From assembly GCF_014640675.1 (NCBI RefSeq), contig NZ_BMHK01000027.1, positions 1-48,317 on the forward strand: a stretch of DNA of 48,317 nt, in the 5' to 3' direction. The notes under the pieces are model-generated. The model searched no databases, was not told the DNA's origin, and saw only the letters and a list, made by a program, of their open reading frames with translations. A program made the translations under genes and the position numbers. Below are positions 1-7,264 of the stretch, piece after piece (the stretch's first letter is position 1; each line of letters opens with the position of its first letter). The stretch is from Novosphingobium endophyticum (GTDB lineage Bacteria; Pseudomonadota; Alphaproteobacteria; Sphingomonadales; Sphingomonadaceae).

Positions 1-24
1 TTCCATCGCGTCCTCGCTAACTCC

Positions 25-48
25 AGTGCAAACCACGACGTTTGCACT
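25..48. repeat. Perfect inverted repeat flanked by GCTAACTCC repeats
   Basis: AGTGCAAAC and GTTTGCACT form a 9-bp stem with a 6-nt loop. The hairpin is flanked on both sides by the direct repeat GCTAACTCC (from about 16 and 53), and looser copies of GCTAAC occur near 91 and 109. It lies downstream of the leftward gene ending at 74. There is no T-run, so it is not an obvious terminator. Its role is unknown; it may belong to the integrated element. Confidence 0.4.
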
Positions 49-73
49 CGCGCTAACTCCAACGGGACCAAAG

Positions 74-637
74 TCAGGACAAGCCGGCCGCTAACGGAGG
101 CGTACTGCTAACTTCAATGTACCCATCGTGAAAAGGCGAGTGGATTCCTTGCTGCCGAAATCGCAGCCAGAACTTCTTATGGAAGGGCAAGACATGAGGA
201 TTCTTCTCGGCCGCAAAGCGGCAGCAGTCGGCAATGAAGTGCGCATCGTCGCGAGCCTTTTCCGTGAGAACTACCAACTTCTTCGGGTCGAACTGGCTGG
301 CATCAAACTTGGAATTGATAGCTGCCGCATCATTTAAGTCGGCCTCTGTGATGTGGGGCATTGTGAAAGATTCACCGACGCCTTCTTGGTAGTGAGCGAG
401 CGCAAGAACGACGATGCTGGACGCCTTAATCTCTGCTCGGCTCTCGCTATTGGCAATACTATTAACGAATGCACCAAGGATCGCGAGCTTCGGATAGGGT
501 AGGCACTTCTCGTCGTGAAAAATACCCGAAGGAGGGTTCTGCACGAATTCGCAGAAGGTCCCGACTATCTTAGCCTCTTCTTTTCTGCGCTGGGCTTCCT
601 TCGCTTGGCGGATAAAGCCATATGTTCTGCCGCTCAT
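74..637 (-). CDS. Hypothetical protein, 187 aa
   Basis: I do not recognise this protein. The start at 637 is chosen because AGGAG lies 7 nt upstream of that ATG; a longer frame reaching 691 has no comparable ribosome site. The product is soluble-looking, with a basic, Arg/Lys/Glu-rich N-terminus around residues 8-22 and no signal peptide or membrane segment. A central Ala/Ile/Val-rich helix and a Phe/His/Arg-rich C-terminus are visible. Base composition is less GC-rich than the housekeeping genes further right. Together with the integrase at 2178-3392 this suggests cargo of an integrated element. No function can be assigned. Confidence 0.6.
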   Translation of the reverse strand: MSGRTYGFIRQAKEAQRRKEEAKIVGTFCEFVQNPPSGIFHDEKCLPYPKLAILGAFVNSIANSESRAEIKASSIVVLALAHYQEGVGESFTMPHITEADLNDAAAINSKFDASQFDPKKLVVLTEKARDDAHFIADCCRFAAEKNPHVLPFHKKFWLRFRQQGIHSPFHDGYIEVSSTPPLAAGLS

Positions 638-691
638 CAGACATCTCCTGCTCGATACGTTACAGGCTCGTTCTTGAAAATGCGATAACAA

Positions 692-946
692 CGGCTTTTT
701 TCTGATGGCGGTGGATGACTGTTAAACTGCTGCGCGGGCGAGCCGAGCGAATTGTTGGCGAGGTTGGCGCGAGCCGGGATGGCGTGTTGTAACTTGGTGA
801 CCTTTGCTCCTCATGGTACCTCAACGGCAACGACGCGACATGTGGCGAGGCGTAATCGAGGAAGCGAGAATGGCCCGCAATATCTTGGGTTACAACGTGT
901 TTGGGCCCTCTCGTATAATGGTTGATGGGTCATCGTCGAGCACGAG
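692..946. other. Intergenic region, no gene seen
   Basis: No reading frame with a credible start and length is visible on either strand between the leftward hypothetical gene and the small ORF at 947. The promoter of the leftward gene presumably lies at the left end of this stretch, but I see no convincing -35/-10 pair. Confidence 0.4.
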
Positions 947-1057
947 ATGAAAGGCTCGGTTCTCCACCGCTGTATCCTGGTCGACGATTTCGCTAATGAG
1001 GAAGCCGCCGCCGCCCGAGCCGACGAGTTGCGGTCTGAGATCCAGCAGGAACAATGA
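947..1057 (+). CDS. Possible small ORF or gene remnant, 36 aa
   Basis: An open frame of 36 codons starts at an ATG, is closed by TGA at 1055-1057, and has protein-like composition: a hydrophobic strand CILVDDF followed by an Ala/Glu-rich predicted helix. An in-frame stop lies at 923-925, shortly before the ATG, and there is no good ribosome site. It may be a truncated end of a larger gene rather than an active gene. It lies in the same direction as, and 86 bp before, the gene at 1144. Confidence 0.2.
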   Translation: MKGSVLHRCILVDDFANEEAAAARADELRSEIQQEQ

Positions 1058-1143
1058 GCCGCGTCAATCCCCCATGCCTGTTTCCGCTGGGCCGCAGAAG
1101 TGCCCCTAGCTAAGAACAGAGCGGTCGACCGAGGAATCGTACC

Positions 1144-1770
1144 ATGGCGTTGAATGACGTTCTTATCGACGGGATGAAGATCGTAGGCGGCGGTCTTGTC
1201 GCCTCGACGGTAACGCTATGGGTGAATGGTCGGCGTTCGGAGAGGGAAGTCACTCGAACGGCGAGAGCTCTAGCCACGCGTCTCGTTCCAATTTTCGAAG
1301 CGTATGCCCGGACTTGTGCGGAAATCCGCGGAATTCATCTCGCGTCCGAGCGCGAAGACCCGTACGATTTCTCCGGGGTGCAACATGTGCCCGAGTTGCA
1401 AGAGTTGCCTGTAGACGAGCAGGGTTGGCGTGCCATTGACGGTGACTTGGGGGCCCGTGCTCAGACCTTCCATATGCATGTCTATAGCTGCAGGCAATTG
1501 GTGAAGGCCACGGCTGAATATGGTGACGCGGACGACATCGAGGTCGCGGTCGAAACGCAAGCTACTGAACTTGGAGCGATGGCTTGGTCGATCGGGTGCG
1601 ACCTAAGAGATCGGTACGACCTTCCGCCCGCGCCGCCCGATTGGAAATACATGCAGCATTTTCTCGAAGAAGAGGCCCGACTTGCCAAGCAGTTAGAAGA
1701 GCGCCGGGCCGAAATGCGCGAACTGAACTCAATACTCGAAGAGGAAGGGATTGAGCCCAACCTCGTATAG
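1144..1770 (+). CDS. Hypothetical protein with N-terminal hydrophobic helix and C-terminal coiled coil, 208 aa
   Basis: Unrecognised. Residues 8-28 form a moderately hydrophobic, glycine-containing segment followed by Arg-rich residues (NGRRSEREVTR), as in a single N-terminal membrane anchor with the rest in the cytoplasm. The last 40 residues are Glu/Arg/Leu-rich and should form a coiled coil. The middle is acidic with scattered Cys and Trp. A GAGG-like ribosome site precedes the ATG. It lies between the element's left part and the integrase, so it is probably cargo of the integrated element. No domain family is apparent, and I cannot propose a function. Confidence 0.65.
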   Translation: MALNDVLIDGMKIVGGGLVASTVTLWVNGRRSEREVTRTARALATRLVPIFEAYARTCAEIRGIHLASEREDPYDFSGVQHVPELQELPVDEQGWRAIDGDLGARAQTFHMHVYSCRQLVKATAEYGDADDIEVAVETQATELGAMAWSIGCDLRDRYDLPPAPPDWKYMQHFLEEEARLAKQLEERRAEMRELNSILEEEGIEPNLV

Positions 1771-2177
1771 AGCGCCTAGAAAGAAGCTCTTACGTCTATG
1801 GCGATGTTGAGAATGGGTCGTGAACGTCGTTGCCGATTTTCATGAAACGAAAGGCCGCTTCCCGCCATTCTCGTTCGAAACCGGACTGACCGGACACGGC
1901 AACGTTGCGATCGCCGTGCGTGGCCAGCAAGCCGAACGCTGGTGTGTCGGGTATTGGCAAAGAACCTGCCACTGTACACGTCACGAGGGAACGACCGGAA
2001 AGTCCCACGAGTTCCGCCAGCAGGCGACTGTGTATCGACGTGCAATCGGTAATGGGCGCCCAATTGGGACCACCGCCGGCCATCTTCGGTCCCTGGCTAA
2101 CGGTTGCTGGCGAAGAGGCCGAGGATGGAAGCGGCGAAGACGACCGGGATTCGCCGATGCGTTGCACCCAAAGCCTA
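1771..2177. other. Intergenic region between cargo gene and integrase, no convincing gene
   Basis: Both strands are partly open here because of high GC: a rightward frame from about 1820 to 2221 and a leftward one from 2167 to 1796. Their translations are rich in Arg/Ser/Pro/Gly with no domain-like pattern, and the longer frames run into the integrase gene on the opposite strand. I see no ribosome site, hairpin or repeat that supports a gene. Confidence 0.35.
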
Positions 2178-3392
2178 TTATGTCCCGAACTTTGGTCTCA
2201 ACACCTCGGCACCGTCCCTGAGCTTCACCAGATAGTCCGACCACCATTGCGCCATGCGAACGCGCTCATCCCAATGCGCACCTCGATGATAGGCACCCCG
2301 CACCTGATCGCGCTCTCGGTGTGCCAACGACCTTTCGATCGCGTCCGGATGCCACAATCCGCTCTCGTTGAGCAGCGTGCTCGCCATTGCCCTGAACCCG
2401 TGGGACGTCATCTCGTCGCTGGTGAACCCGAGGCGACGCAGCCCGACGTTCAACGTGTTTTCGCAGATTGGCTTGAGCCAGGTCTTATTGGCGGGAAAGA
2501 GGAAGGTTCCGGGGTTCTCGAGCGAGCGAAGGTACTTGAGTAGAGCCAGCGCCTGGGTCGAAAGAGGCACTGTGTGCATCTGGCGCATCTTCATCCGCTC
2601 AGCGGGCACGCGCCAGACGGCGGCATCGAAGTCTATCTCGGGCCATTCCGCTTTTCGCAGTTCACCTGGACGAAGGTAGACATGTGGGATCAGCTGGAGC
2701 GCAACTCTCGTTTCCACTTTGCCGCCATAACCGTCGATTGCCCGCAGTAATTCGCCCACCTTTGCCGGTTCCAATATTGCCGCATGATGCTTCACCTTCG
2801 GCGTAATAAGGGCGCCGCGCAGGATATCGGCCGGGTTGTGCTGTGCGCGCAAGGTCGCCACCGCGTAGCGAAAAATGCGACCTGCGAAGGAGCGAACGCG
2901 CAGGGCGGATTCATGGTGGCCCTTTCGCTCGAGCTTCTGAAGGGCCTTGAGAAGTTCGTGCGCCGTAACCTCCGCAACTGGCCGGTGCCCGATGGCCGGA
3001 TCCAGAAGGTCCCGGAGCCACCGCGTCTTCTTGAGGGTCGGTGGTGCCTTGCCCTCTCTTTCCATCTTCTCGATGAATTCGTCGGCGACGATCCTGAAGG
3101 TCGTGCGAGCCGCGAGTTCCGCTTCGATCTTGGCCTGCAGGCGAACGGCCAGGGGATCTATGCCCTCCGCCAGCTGCTCACGCGCTTCGTCCCGCTTCAG
3201 GCGCGCCTCCTTGAGGGAGAGGTCAGGATAGCGTCCCAGCGCCATCTTCTTCTCGATGCCGTGAAAACGAAACTTCACGCGCCAAAGCAGTGAGCCGGAT
3301 GGGGAAACGAGCAGGTACAGCCCCTTACCATCCGCAACCTTGTAGGCTTTTTCCATGGGTTTAAGGGCGTTTATCTGGATCGTGGTCAGCAT
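2178..3392 (-). CDS. P4-type site-specific tyrosine recombinase / integrase, 404 aa
   Basis: The N-terminal 80 or so residues have the arm-type DNA-binding pattern of P4-like integrases (DUF4102: DGKGLYLLVSPSGS, then LGRYPDLSLKEAR), followed by a SAM-like core-binding region and the catalytic domain. The catalytic set is complete: Arg241 (LRPGEL), His331 and Arg334 (HGFR), His358 (LAH) and the nucleophile Tyr368 (GAY). The enzyme should cut and join DNA at an attachment site. The ATG at 3392 is chosen because the usual family start motif (MLTTIQINALKP) begins there; a GAGG lies about 11 nt upstream. The gene sits 163 bp from the 3' end of tRNA-Thr and points away from it, which is classic for tRNA-integrating islands. 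It appears intact. Confidence 0.95.
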   Translation of the reverse strand: MLTTIQINALKPMEKAYKVADGKGLYLLVSPSGSLLWRVKFRFHGIEKKMALGRYPDLSLKEARLKRDEAREQLAEGIDPLAVRLQAKIEAELAARTTFRIVADEFIEKMEREGKAPPTLKKTRWLRDLLDPAIGHRPVAEVTAHELLKALQKLERKGHHESALRVRSFAGRIFRYAVATLRAQHNPADILRGALITPKVKHHAAILEPAKVGELLRAIDGYGGKVETRVALQLIPHVYLRPGELRKAEWPEIDFDAAVWRVPAERMKMRQMHTVPLSTQALALLKYLRSLENPGTFLFPANKTWLKPICENTLNVGLRRLGFTSDEMTSHGFRAMASTLLNESGLWHPDAIERSLAHRERDQVRGAYHRGAHWDERVRMAQWWSDYLVKLRDGAEVLRPKFGT

Positions 3393-3444
3393 TGGGGGCC
3401 TCGACTGATAGTTGTCGAAAAGGCCCCCGATTCGGGGCCCCCAA
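3392..3444 (-). promoter_or_regulatory. Nested inverted repeats over the integrase start and ribosome site
   Basis: TTGGGGGCC (3392-3400) can pair with GGCCCCC at 3422-3428 or with GGCCCCCAA at 3436-3444. TCGAC/GTCGA (3401-3405, 3414-3418) forms an inner stem. In the leftward mRNA this places the integrase ribosome site and start codon at the base of a GC-rich hairpin, which could limit translation. The alternative is an operator for an excisionase or repressor. The structures are seen in the sequence; the regulatory role is inferred. Confidence 0.4.
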
Positions 3445-3554
3445 ATCATCCGGACGGAGCTGGACGAAGGAGGACGTCACCGGAAAGCCGATGCCAATTA
3501 TGCCTGATTTTCGGGGTTTTTTCGAGCGAGAAATCGCTTGACAAGGGGGTGTTC

Positions 3555-3630
3555 TGGTGCCGCTTACAGGACTCGAACCTGTGACCCCCGCATTACGAAT
3601 GCGATGCTCTACCAACTGAGCTAAAGCGGC
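3555..3630 (-). tRNA. tRNA-Thr (anticodon CGT)
   Basis: Read leftward, this 76-nt gene folds as a full cloverleaf. The acceptor stem is GCCGCTT/AAGCGGC with encoded CCA, and the D-arm contains TAGCTCAGTTGGTAGAGC. The anticodon loop is TTCGTAA, giving CGT, read as threonine. The T-arm contains GGTTCGAGTCC. Its 3' end faces the integrase at 2178-3392 and is the likely attachment site of the element occupying the left end of the window; the element would have restored the tRNA 3' end on insertion. Confidence 0.93.
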
Positions 3631-3696
3631 TTAACCCTTAGAACCTTCTCACTTCTTGCCTTACGGCACTTCCAGCGCATCCCGCAACAGCTAGCT

Positions 3697-3744
3697 GGTC
3701 CCAACATCACGAATATCGTGCTCTACCAGTTGAACTACCGCGGC
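3697..3744 (-). pseudogene. tRNA-like remnant (5' half resembling tRNA-Thr CGT)
   Basis: Read leftward from 3744, this stretch matches the 5' part of the neighbouring tRNA-Thr at roughly three of four positions. It starts GCCGC, keeps a D-arm with GGTAGAGCA, and keeps an anticodon stem-loop with loop TTCGTGA (CGT). The T-arm and the 3' acceptor strand are missing, so it cannot form a cloverleaf. It is co-oriented with, and 66 bp upstream of, the intact tRNA. It may be a decayed tandem copy or an old integration scar. Confidence 0.5.
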
Positions 3745-4327
3745 GTCCTTGCCGGTCCGGATCGGAGCCGGGTCAGGACAGGGGGCGGCCTTTACCGAGG
3801 GGCGCGGGTTCGCGCAAGAGGCTTTGAGCTGACCGCGTGACGCAGCGCTTTGCAGGGCGTCGGGCCGCTGGAATTCTGTTCCGGTCACTGGATCTGAAAA
3901 CTGCCCGTTCGGCGGGCATCCGTCGCGGGATCGCTCACGCAATGCAGGTGGGACACTATCGGGACGGTCGGTCGAACGATGAGCCGGGAACACGTGCGGG
4001 TTGCGGAGCGAGTATGGGAGAGAGGGACACGTCCCTCCCATTCCCGCTCCGCGTTCCCGTCGCCGATCTGCCTTTGGGGCTGAACGGATGACGGGAACGG
4101 TCACCTCGTGTGATCTTCAAGCAATGGGCCTGCACTGATGGCGCCTTGAGCGCAACGTACTTGCCCGAATCCCCGCAGCGCGGATAATACTATTGCTCGA
4201 GCATTTTGTACACATAAAATGTGGCAACTCCGGAGACCATCGCGCGCATCGGCGAGGGCGGCTCGATTGTCGGTAAGCCGACTTCGGAGGCAGAGCGAGC
4301 GGAGGTTAGCTGCCTGCCCGTTCACGC
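3745..4327. other. Intergenic region of about 580 bp with two hairpins
   Basis: I see no credible gene. Two compact hairpins are present: TGCCCG-TTCGG-CGGGCA (3902-3918) and GAGGGAC-AC-GTCCCTC (4022-4037). Neither is followed by a T-run, so they are not clear terminators. The region separates the tRNA pair from the 3' end of galE. Confidence 0.45.
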
Positions 4328-5332
4328 TTATCCCTTGCGAATTTCCGTCAGCTTACGCTCCCAGGCGAGCGCATGTGTGACGATCGTGGGCAGGTCGGCG
4401 TACCTGGGCTGCCATGGCAGCGTCGCCTTGATTTTCCGGTTGTCGGAAATGAGCGAATCCGGGTCTCCGGCGCGGCGGCCTTCCATGCGGCGCTCGATCG
4501 TGCGGTTGGTTACCCGGTCGACGGCGTCGAGCACCTCGAGCACTGAAAAGCCGCGGCCATAGCCGCAATTCATCGTCAGCGACCGTTCCGGTTGTTCGAT
4601 CAACGCCTCGAGCGCGAGGACATGGGCATCGGCGAGGTCCGAGACGTGGATGTAGTCGCGCACGCCCGTACCGTCGGGCGTGTCGAAATCGGTGCCGAAC
4701 ACGGCCACGTGCCCGCGCTTGCCGAGCGCGGCTTCGACCGATACCTTGATCAGGTGCGTGGCCCCCGCGGTGGACTGGCCCGTGCGCGCCTGCGGATCGG
4801 CTCCGGCGACATTGAAGTAACGCAGCGCGCAGTAGTTGAGCGGATGGGCCCTGGACACGTCTGCCAGCATGATCTCGGTCATCAGCTTGGACATGCCGTA
4901 GGGGTTGATCGGTACCTTCGGGCTCTCTTCGCAGACCGGAGAGACTTCGGGGATGCCGTAGGTCGCCGCCGTCGAGCTGAAGATGAAATGCGCCACGCCC
5001 GCCTTGACCGCCGCCTCCATCAGCGCGCGGCTCTTGGCCGTGTTGTTGTGGTAGTACTTGAGCGGGTTTTCGACCGATTCCGGCACGATGATCGAGCCGG
5101 CGAAATGCATCACCGCCTTCGTGCCCTGTTCGGTGAAGATGCGCGCCAGAAGATCCGCGTCCGCGATGTCTCCTTCGTAGAAGGGAACGCCCTCGGGCAC
5201 CGCGAAACGAAAGCCGGTGACGAGGTTGTCGATCACCGCGACGGGCCAGCCGGCGTCGAGCAGCGCCAGCACCGCATGGCTGCCGATATAGCCGGCGCCG
5301 CCGGTGACGAGGACGGGAACTTTGGTGGTCAT
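4328..5332 (-). CDS. galE: UDP-glucose 4-epimerase
   Basis: The 334-aa product is an extended short-chain dehydrogenase that interconverts UDP-glucose and UDP-galactose with bound NAD, supplying sugar donors for surface polysaccharide. The NAD-binding GGAGYIG is at residues 11-17, the catalytic SST at 119-121, and the Tyr145-x3-Lys149 pair (YGMSK) follows. GalE-specific stretches (RYFNVAGADP, GTDFDTPDGTGVRDYIHVSDLADAH, NCGYGRGFSV) are present. Length matches the family (about 330-340). It is divergent from the epimerase gene at 5560 across a 227-bp gap. Its product and UDP-glucuronate probably feed exopolysaccharide synthesis, although the export locus is 19 kb away. Confidence 0.95.
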   Translation of the reverse strand: MTTKVPVLVTGGAGYIGSHAVLALLDAGWPVAVIDNLVTGFRFAVPEGVPFYEGDIADADLLARIFTEQGTKAVMHFAGSIIVPESVENPLKYYHNNTAKSRALMEAAVKAGVAHFIFSSTAATYGIPEVSPVCEESPKVPINPYGMSKLMTEIMLADVSRAHPLNYCALRYFNVAGADPQARTGQSTAGATHLIKVSVEAALGKRGHVAVFGTDFDTPDGTGVRDYIHVSDLADAHVLALEALIEQPERSLTMNCGYGRGFSVLEVLDAVDRVTNRTIERRMEGRRAGDPDSLISDNRKIKATLPWQPRYADLPTIVTHALAWERKLTEIRKG

Positions 5333-5416
5333 GGTCGGGCTGTCCGGTACTGAGGAGCGGGAATGGTCGGGTTCTTGTGAGCCGTCGCAGGCGGGGCCTC
5401 TGGCATATGATCAGTG

Positions 5417-5474
5417 CTGCACAGCGTCAATTCTGACGAAGCGGTGCAGTGCCGGGATAAGGTGCGGCGGCACT
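5417..5474. promoter_or_regulatory. Overlapping inverted repeats between divergent sugar-nucleotide genes
   Basis: CTGCAC...GTGCAG (5417-5422, 5444-5449) encloses CGTCA-ATTC-TGACG (5425-5438). It overlaps a second dyad AGTGCCG...CGGCACT (5448-5454, 5468-5474). The repeats lie in the shared upstream region of galE and the UDP-glucuronate epimerase gene and may be an operator or leader hairpins. No clear promoter boxes are seen. Confidence 0.35.
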
Positions 5475-5559
5475 TTCTGGCGAAATTGCGATGACTTGGT
5501 AAACCGCATCCGGTAGTTCCCCGCATGACGCAACCGCGAACACCTTGATCGGAGCAGGC

Positions 5560-6576
5560 ATGGTTTCGAAATCCCAGACGATCATCGTTACCGGAGCCGC
5601 CGGTTTCATCGGCGCGGCGGTGGCCGAGGCACTGATGTCGCGCGGGCACCCGGTGATCGGCATCGATTCGATGAACGACTACTACCCCGTCGCGCTGAAG
5701 GAGGCGCGCCGTGACAGGGTCATGGAGCGCTTCGGCAATCTCTTCACGTTCCTGCGTCTCGATTTTTCGGACATGGCCGCGCTCGACGTCGCGCTGGAGC
5801 CCCATCGGTTCGATGCCATCGTCCATCTCGGCGCGCAGCCTGGGGTGCGCTATTCGCTGGAGAACCCGCAGGCTTACGTCGCCTCGAACCTTGCCGGGCA
5901 CGTCAACATGCTGGAGATCGCCCGTGCGCGGCAGGTGGGGCATATGGTCTATGCCAGCTCCAGCTCGGTCTACGGCGGCAACGAGAAGCTGCCTTTCGCG
6001 GTGGAGGACCGCGCGGACCATCCCGTCTCGCTCTATGCCGCGACGAAGAAGGCGGACGAGCTGATGAGCGAGACTTACGCGCACCTGTTCCGCATCCCGC
6101 TCACCGGCTTGCGCTTCTTCACCGTCTACGGGCCCTGGGGCCGGCCCGACATGGCGATGTGGAAGTTCACCGAACGCATGCTCACCGGCCGCCCGATCGA
6201 CGTTTACAACCACGGCGAGATGCACCGCGATTTCACTTACATCGACGATATCGTGGGGGGTGTCCTCGCCTGCCTCGATCGCCCGCCGGCGGATGACGGG
6301 CAGCAGAAGGCCGGAGGCAGCGTGAAGCCGCACGCGCTCTACAACATCGGCAATCACCGCAGCGAACATCTCATGCGCCTGATCGAAGTGCTGGAAGAGG
6401 CCTGCGGTGTGAAGGCCGAACTGAACTTCCTGCCGATGCAGCCGGGAGACGTAACCACTACTTACGCGGATATCGAGGCGCTTACCCGCGATACCGGCTA
6501 TGTGCCCTCGACGCCGATCGAAGTGGGCGTGCCGCGATTCGTGGACTGGTACCGGGGGTACGCGGGCATTCGCTGA
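5560..6576 (+). CDS. NAD-dependent nucleotide-sugar epimerase, UDP-glucuronate 4-epimerase type
   Basis: The 338-aa product is an extended SDR enzyme of the CapI/UDP-glucuronate 4-epimerase group, which makes UDP-galacturonate for acidic polysaccharides. The NAD site GAAGFIG is at residues 12-18, Tyr159-x3-Lys163 (YAATK) is the catalytic pair, and the group-typical HLGAQPGVRYSLENP, FFTVYGPWGRPDMA and HRDFTYIDDIV stretches are present. The ATG at 5560 is chosen because GGAG lies about 5 nt upstream; an upstream TTG at 5545 is less likely. It is divergent from galE. A related dTDP- or GDP-sugar substrate cannot be excluded from sequence alone. Confidence 0.9.
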   Translation: MVSKSQTIIVTGAAGFIGAAVAEALMSRGHPVIGIDSMNDYYPVALKEARRDRVMERFGNLFTFLRLDFSDMAALDVALEPHRFDAIVHLGAQPGVRYSLENPQAYVASNLAGHVNMLEIARARQVGHMVYASSSSVYGGNEKLPFAVEDRADHPVSLYAATKKADELMSETYAHLFRIPLTGLRFFTVYGPWGRPDMAMWKFTERMLTGRPIDVYNHGEMHRDFTYIDDIVGGVLACLDRPPADDGQQKAGGSVKPHALYNIGNHRSEHLMRLIEVLEEACGVKAELNFLPMQPGDVTTTYADIEALTRDTGYVPSTPIEVGVPRFVDWYRGYAGIR

Positions 6577-6624
6577 GATTGCGAAACGCCGACATTCACG
6601 CTTGCGGGGTCGACGCAGCGAACT

Positions 6625-6918
6625 TCAGCCGCAGTTGAAGTGCTCGATGATCTTCCCGTCGAGCGGTTCCTTGAAGCGCACGGTCAGGAGGCAGGAATTC
6701 CTGCGCATCGCGGTCGCGGCGAAGGGGCCGATGGCGCCTATCCAGAGCGCCACGTCGCCTTCGTCAAGCGGCGCCGGGCTTTCCGCTTCCAGATCGCACC
6801 CCAGATCGGCCAGTCCCCAAATCCGTACGCGCGCCGTTTCACGCGCACTGACGCACTCACCGTAGAGAATCACGCTCATTGTTTCACCCGCCGGTTGCCG
6901 GCCCTCTTCCAGTGTCAT
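6625..6918 (-). CDS. Small PilZ-like domain protein, up to 97 aa
   Basis: The product is about one domain long. A strand-rich pattern with ARVRIWGLADLGCDLEAE resembles the centre of PilZ domains as found in many small sphingomonad proteins, where an aliphatic strand and Gly-Cys precede a turn. The usual c-di-GMP-binding RxxxR and (D/N)xSxxG residues are not clearly present, so any binding of c-di-GMP is doubtful. An internal ATG at 6879 (84 aa) is an alternative start. It is convergent with the epimerase gene. The family call is tentative. Confidence 0.6.
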   Translation of the reverse strand: MTLEEGRQPAGETMSVILYGECVSARETARVRIWGLADLGCDLEAESPAPLDEGDVALWIGAIGPFAATAMRRNSCLLTVRFKEPLDGKIIEHFNCG

Positions 6919-7196
6919 CCAGCCGGCGCCTCGGCGCGGCCGACGGGTTATTGTCCCCGTAATGCCCCTATAATCGCATCAAGTGTCGGAACGGTTTCAC
7001 GCGGATGGCGATTCCGTGACGGATGCAATTATCCGCGCGACGGATTGCCGGCGATTACGGCACCCGGCTTTCATGCATCGGGATCCCTCGCGCATGCCGG
7101 CGCTCAGCTCGAGGCGCGCGAAACCGCTATCGGGGTTGCACGAAAGCAGTGGAGGAATGGTGCAAGCCGGTAATCGCGTCGCTCCATGGAACGACG
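6919..7196. other. Intergenic region, no gene seen
   Basis: Short rightward open frames here have no ribosome site and give Arg/His/Pro-rich nonsense. The left end must hold the promoter of the PilZ-like gene; no distinct boxes stand out. Confidence 0.4.
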
Positions 7197-7223
7197 AAAG
7201 GGGGCGGCGTCTAGCTCGCCCCC
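7197..7223 (-). terminator. Probable intrinsic terminator of lepA
   Basis: GGGGGCG (7200-7206) and CGCCCCC (7217-7223) form a 7-bp all-GC stem with a 10-nt loop. Read leftward it is followed by TTT. It lies 41 bp beyond the lepA stop codon. The T-run is short, so efficiency is uncertain. Confidence 0.5.
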
Positions 7224-7264
7224 GTTCCGATTCCGGGTAAATGGACTGACTTGGCAGCGCGAGG

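Noticed and set aside
1905..2543. Rightward 212-codon open frame
   Set aside because: It runs into the integrase gene on the opposite strand and has no ribosome site or domain pattern.
3361..3615. Leftward 84-codon ORF running through the tRNA
   Set aside because: Its first part is the tRNA-Thr sequence read as protein, a common artefact.
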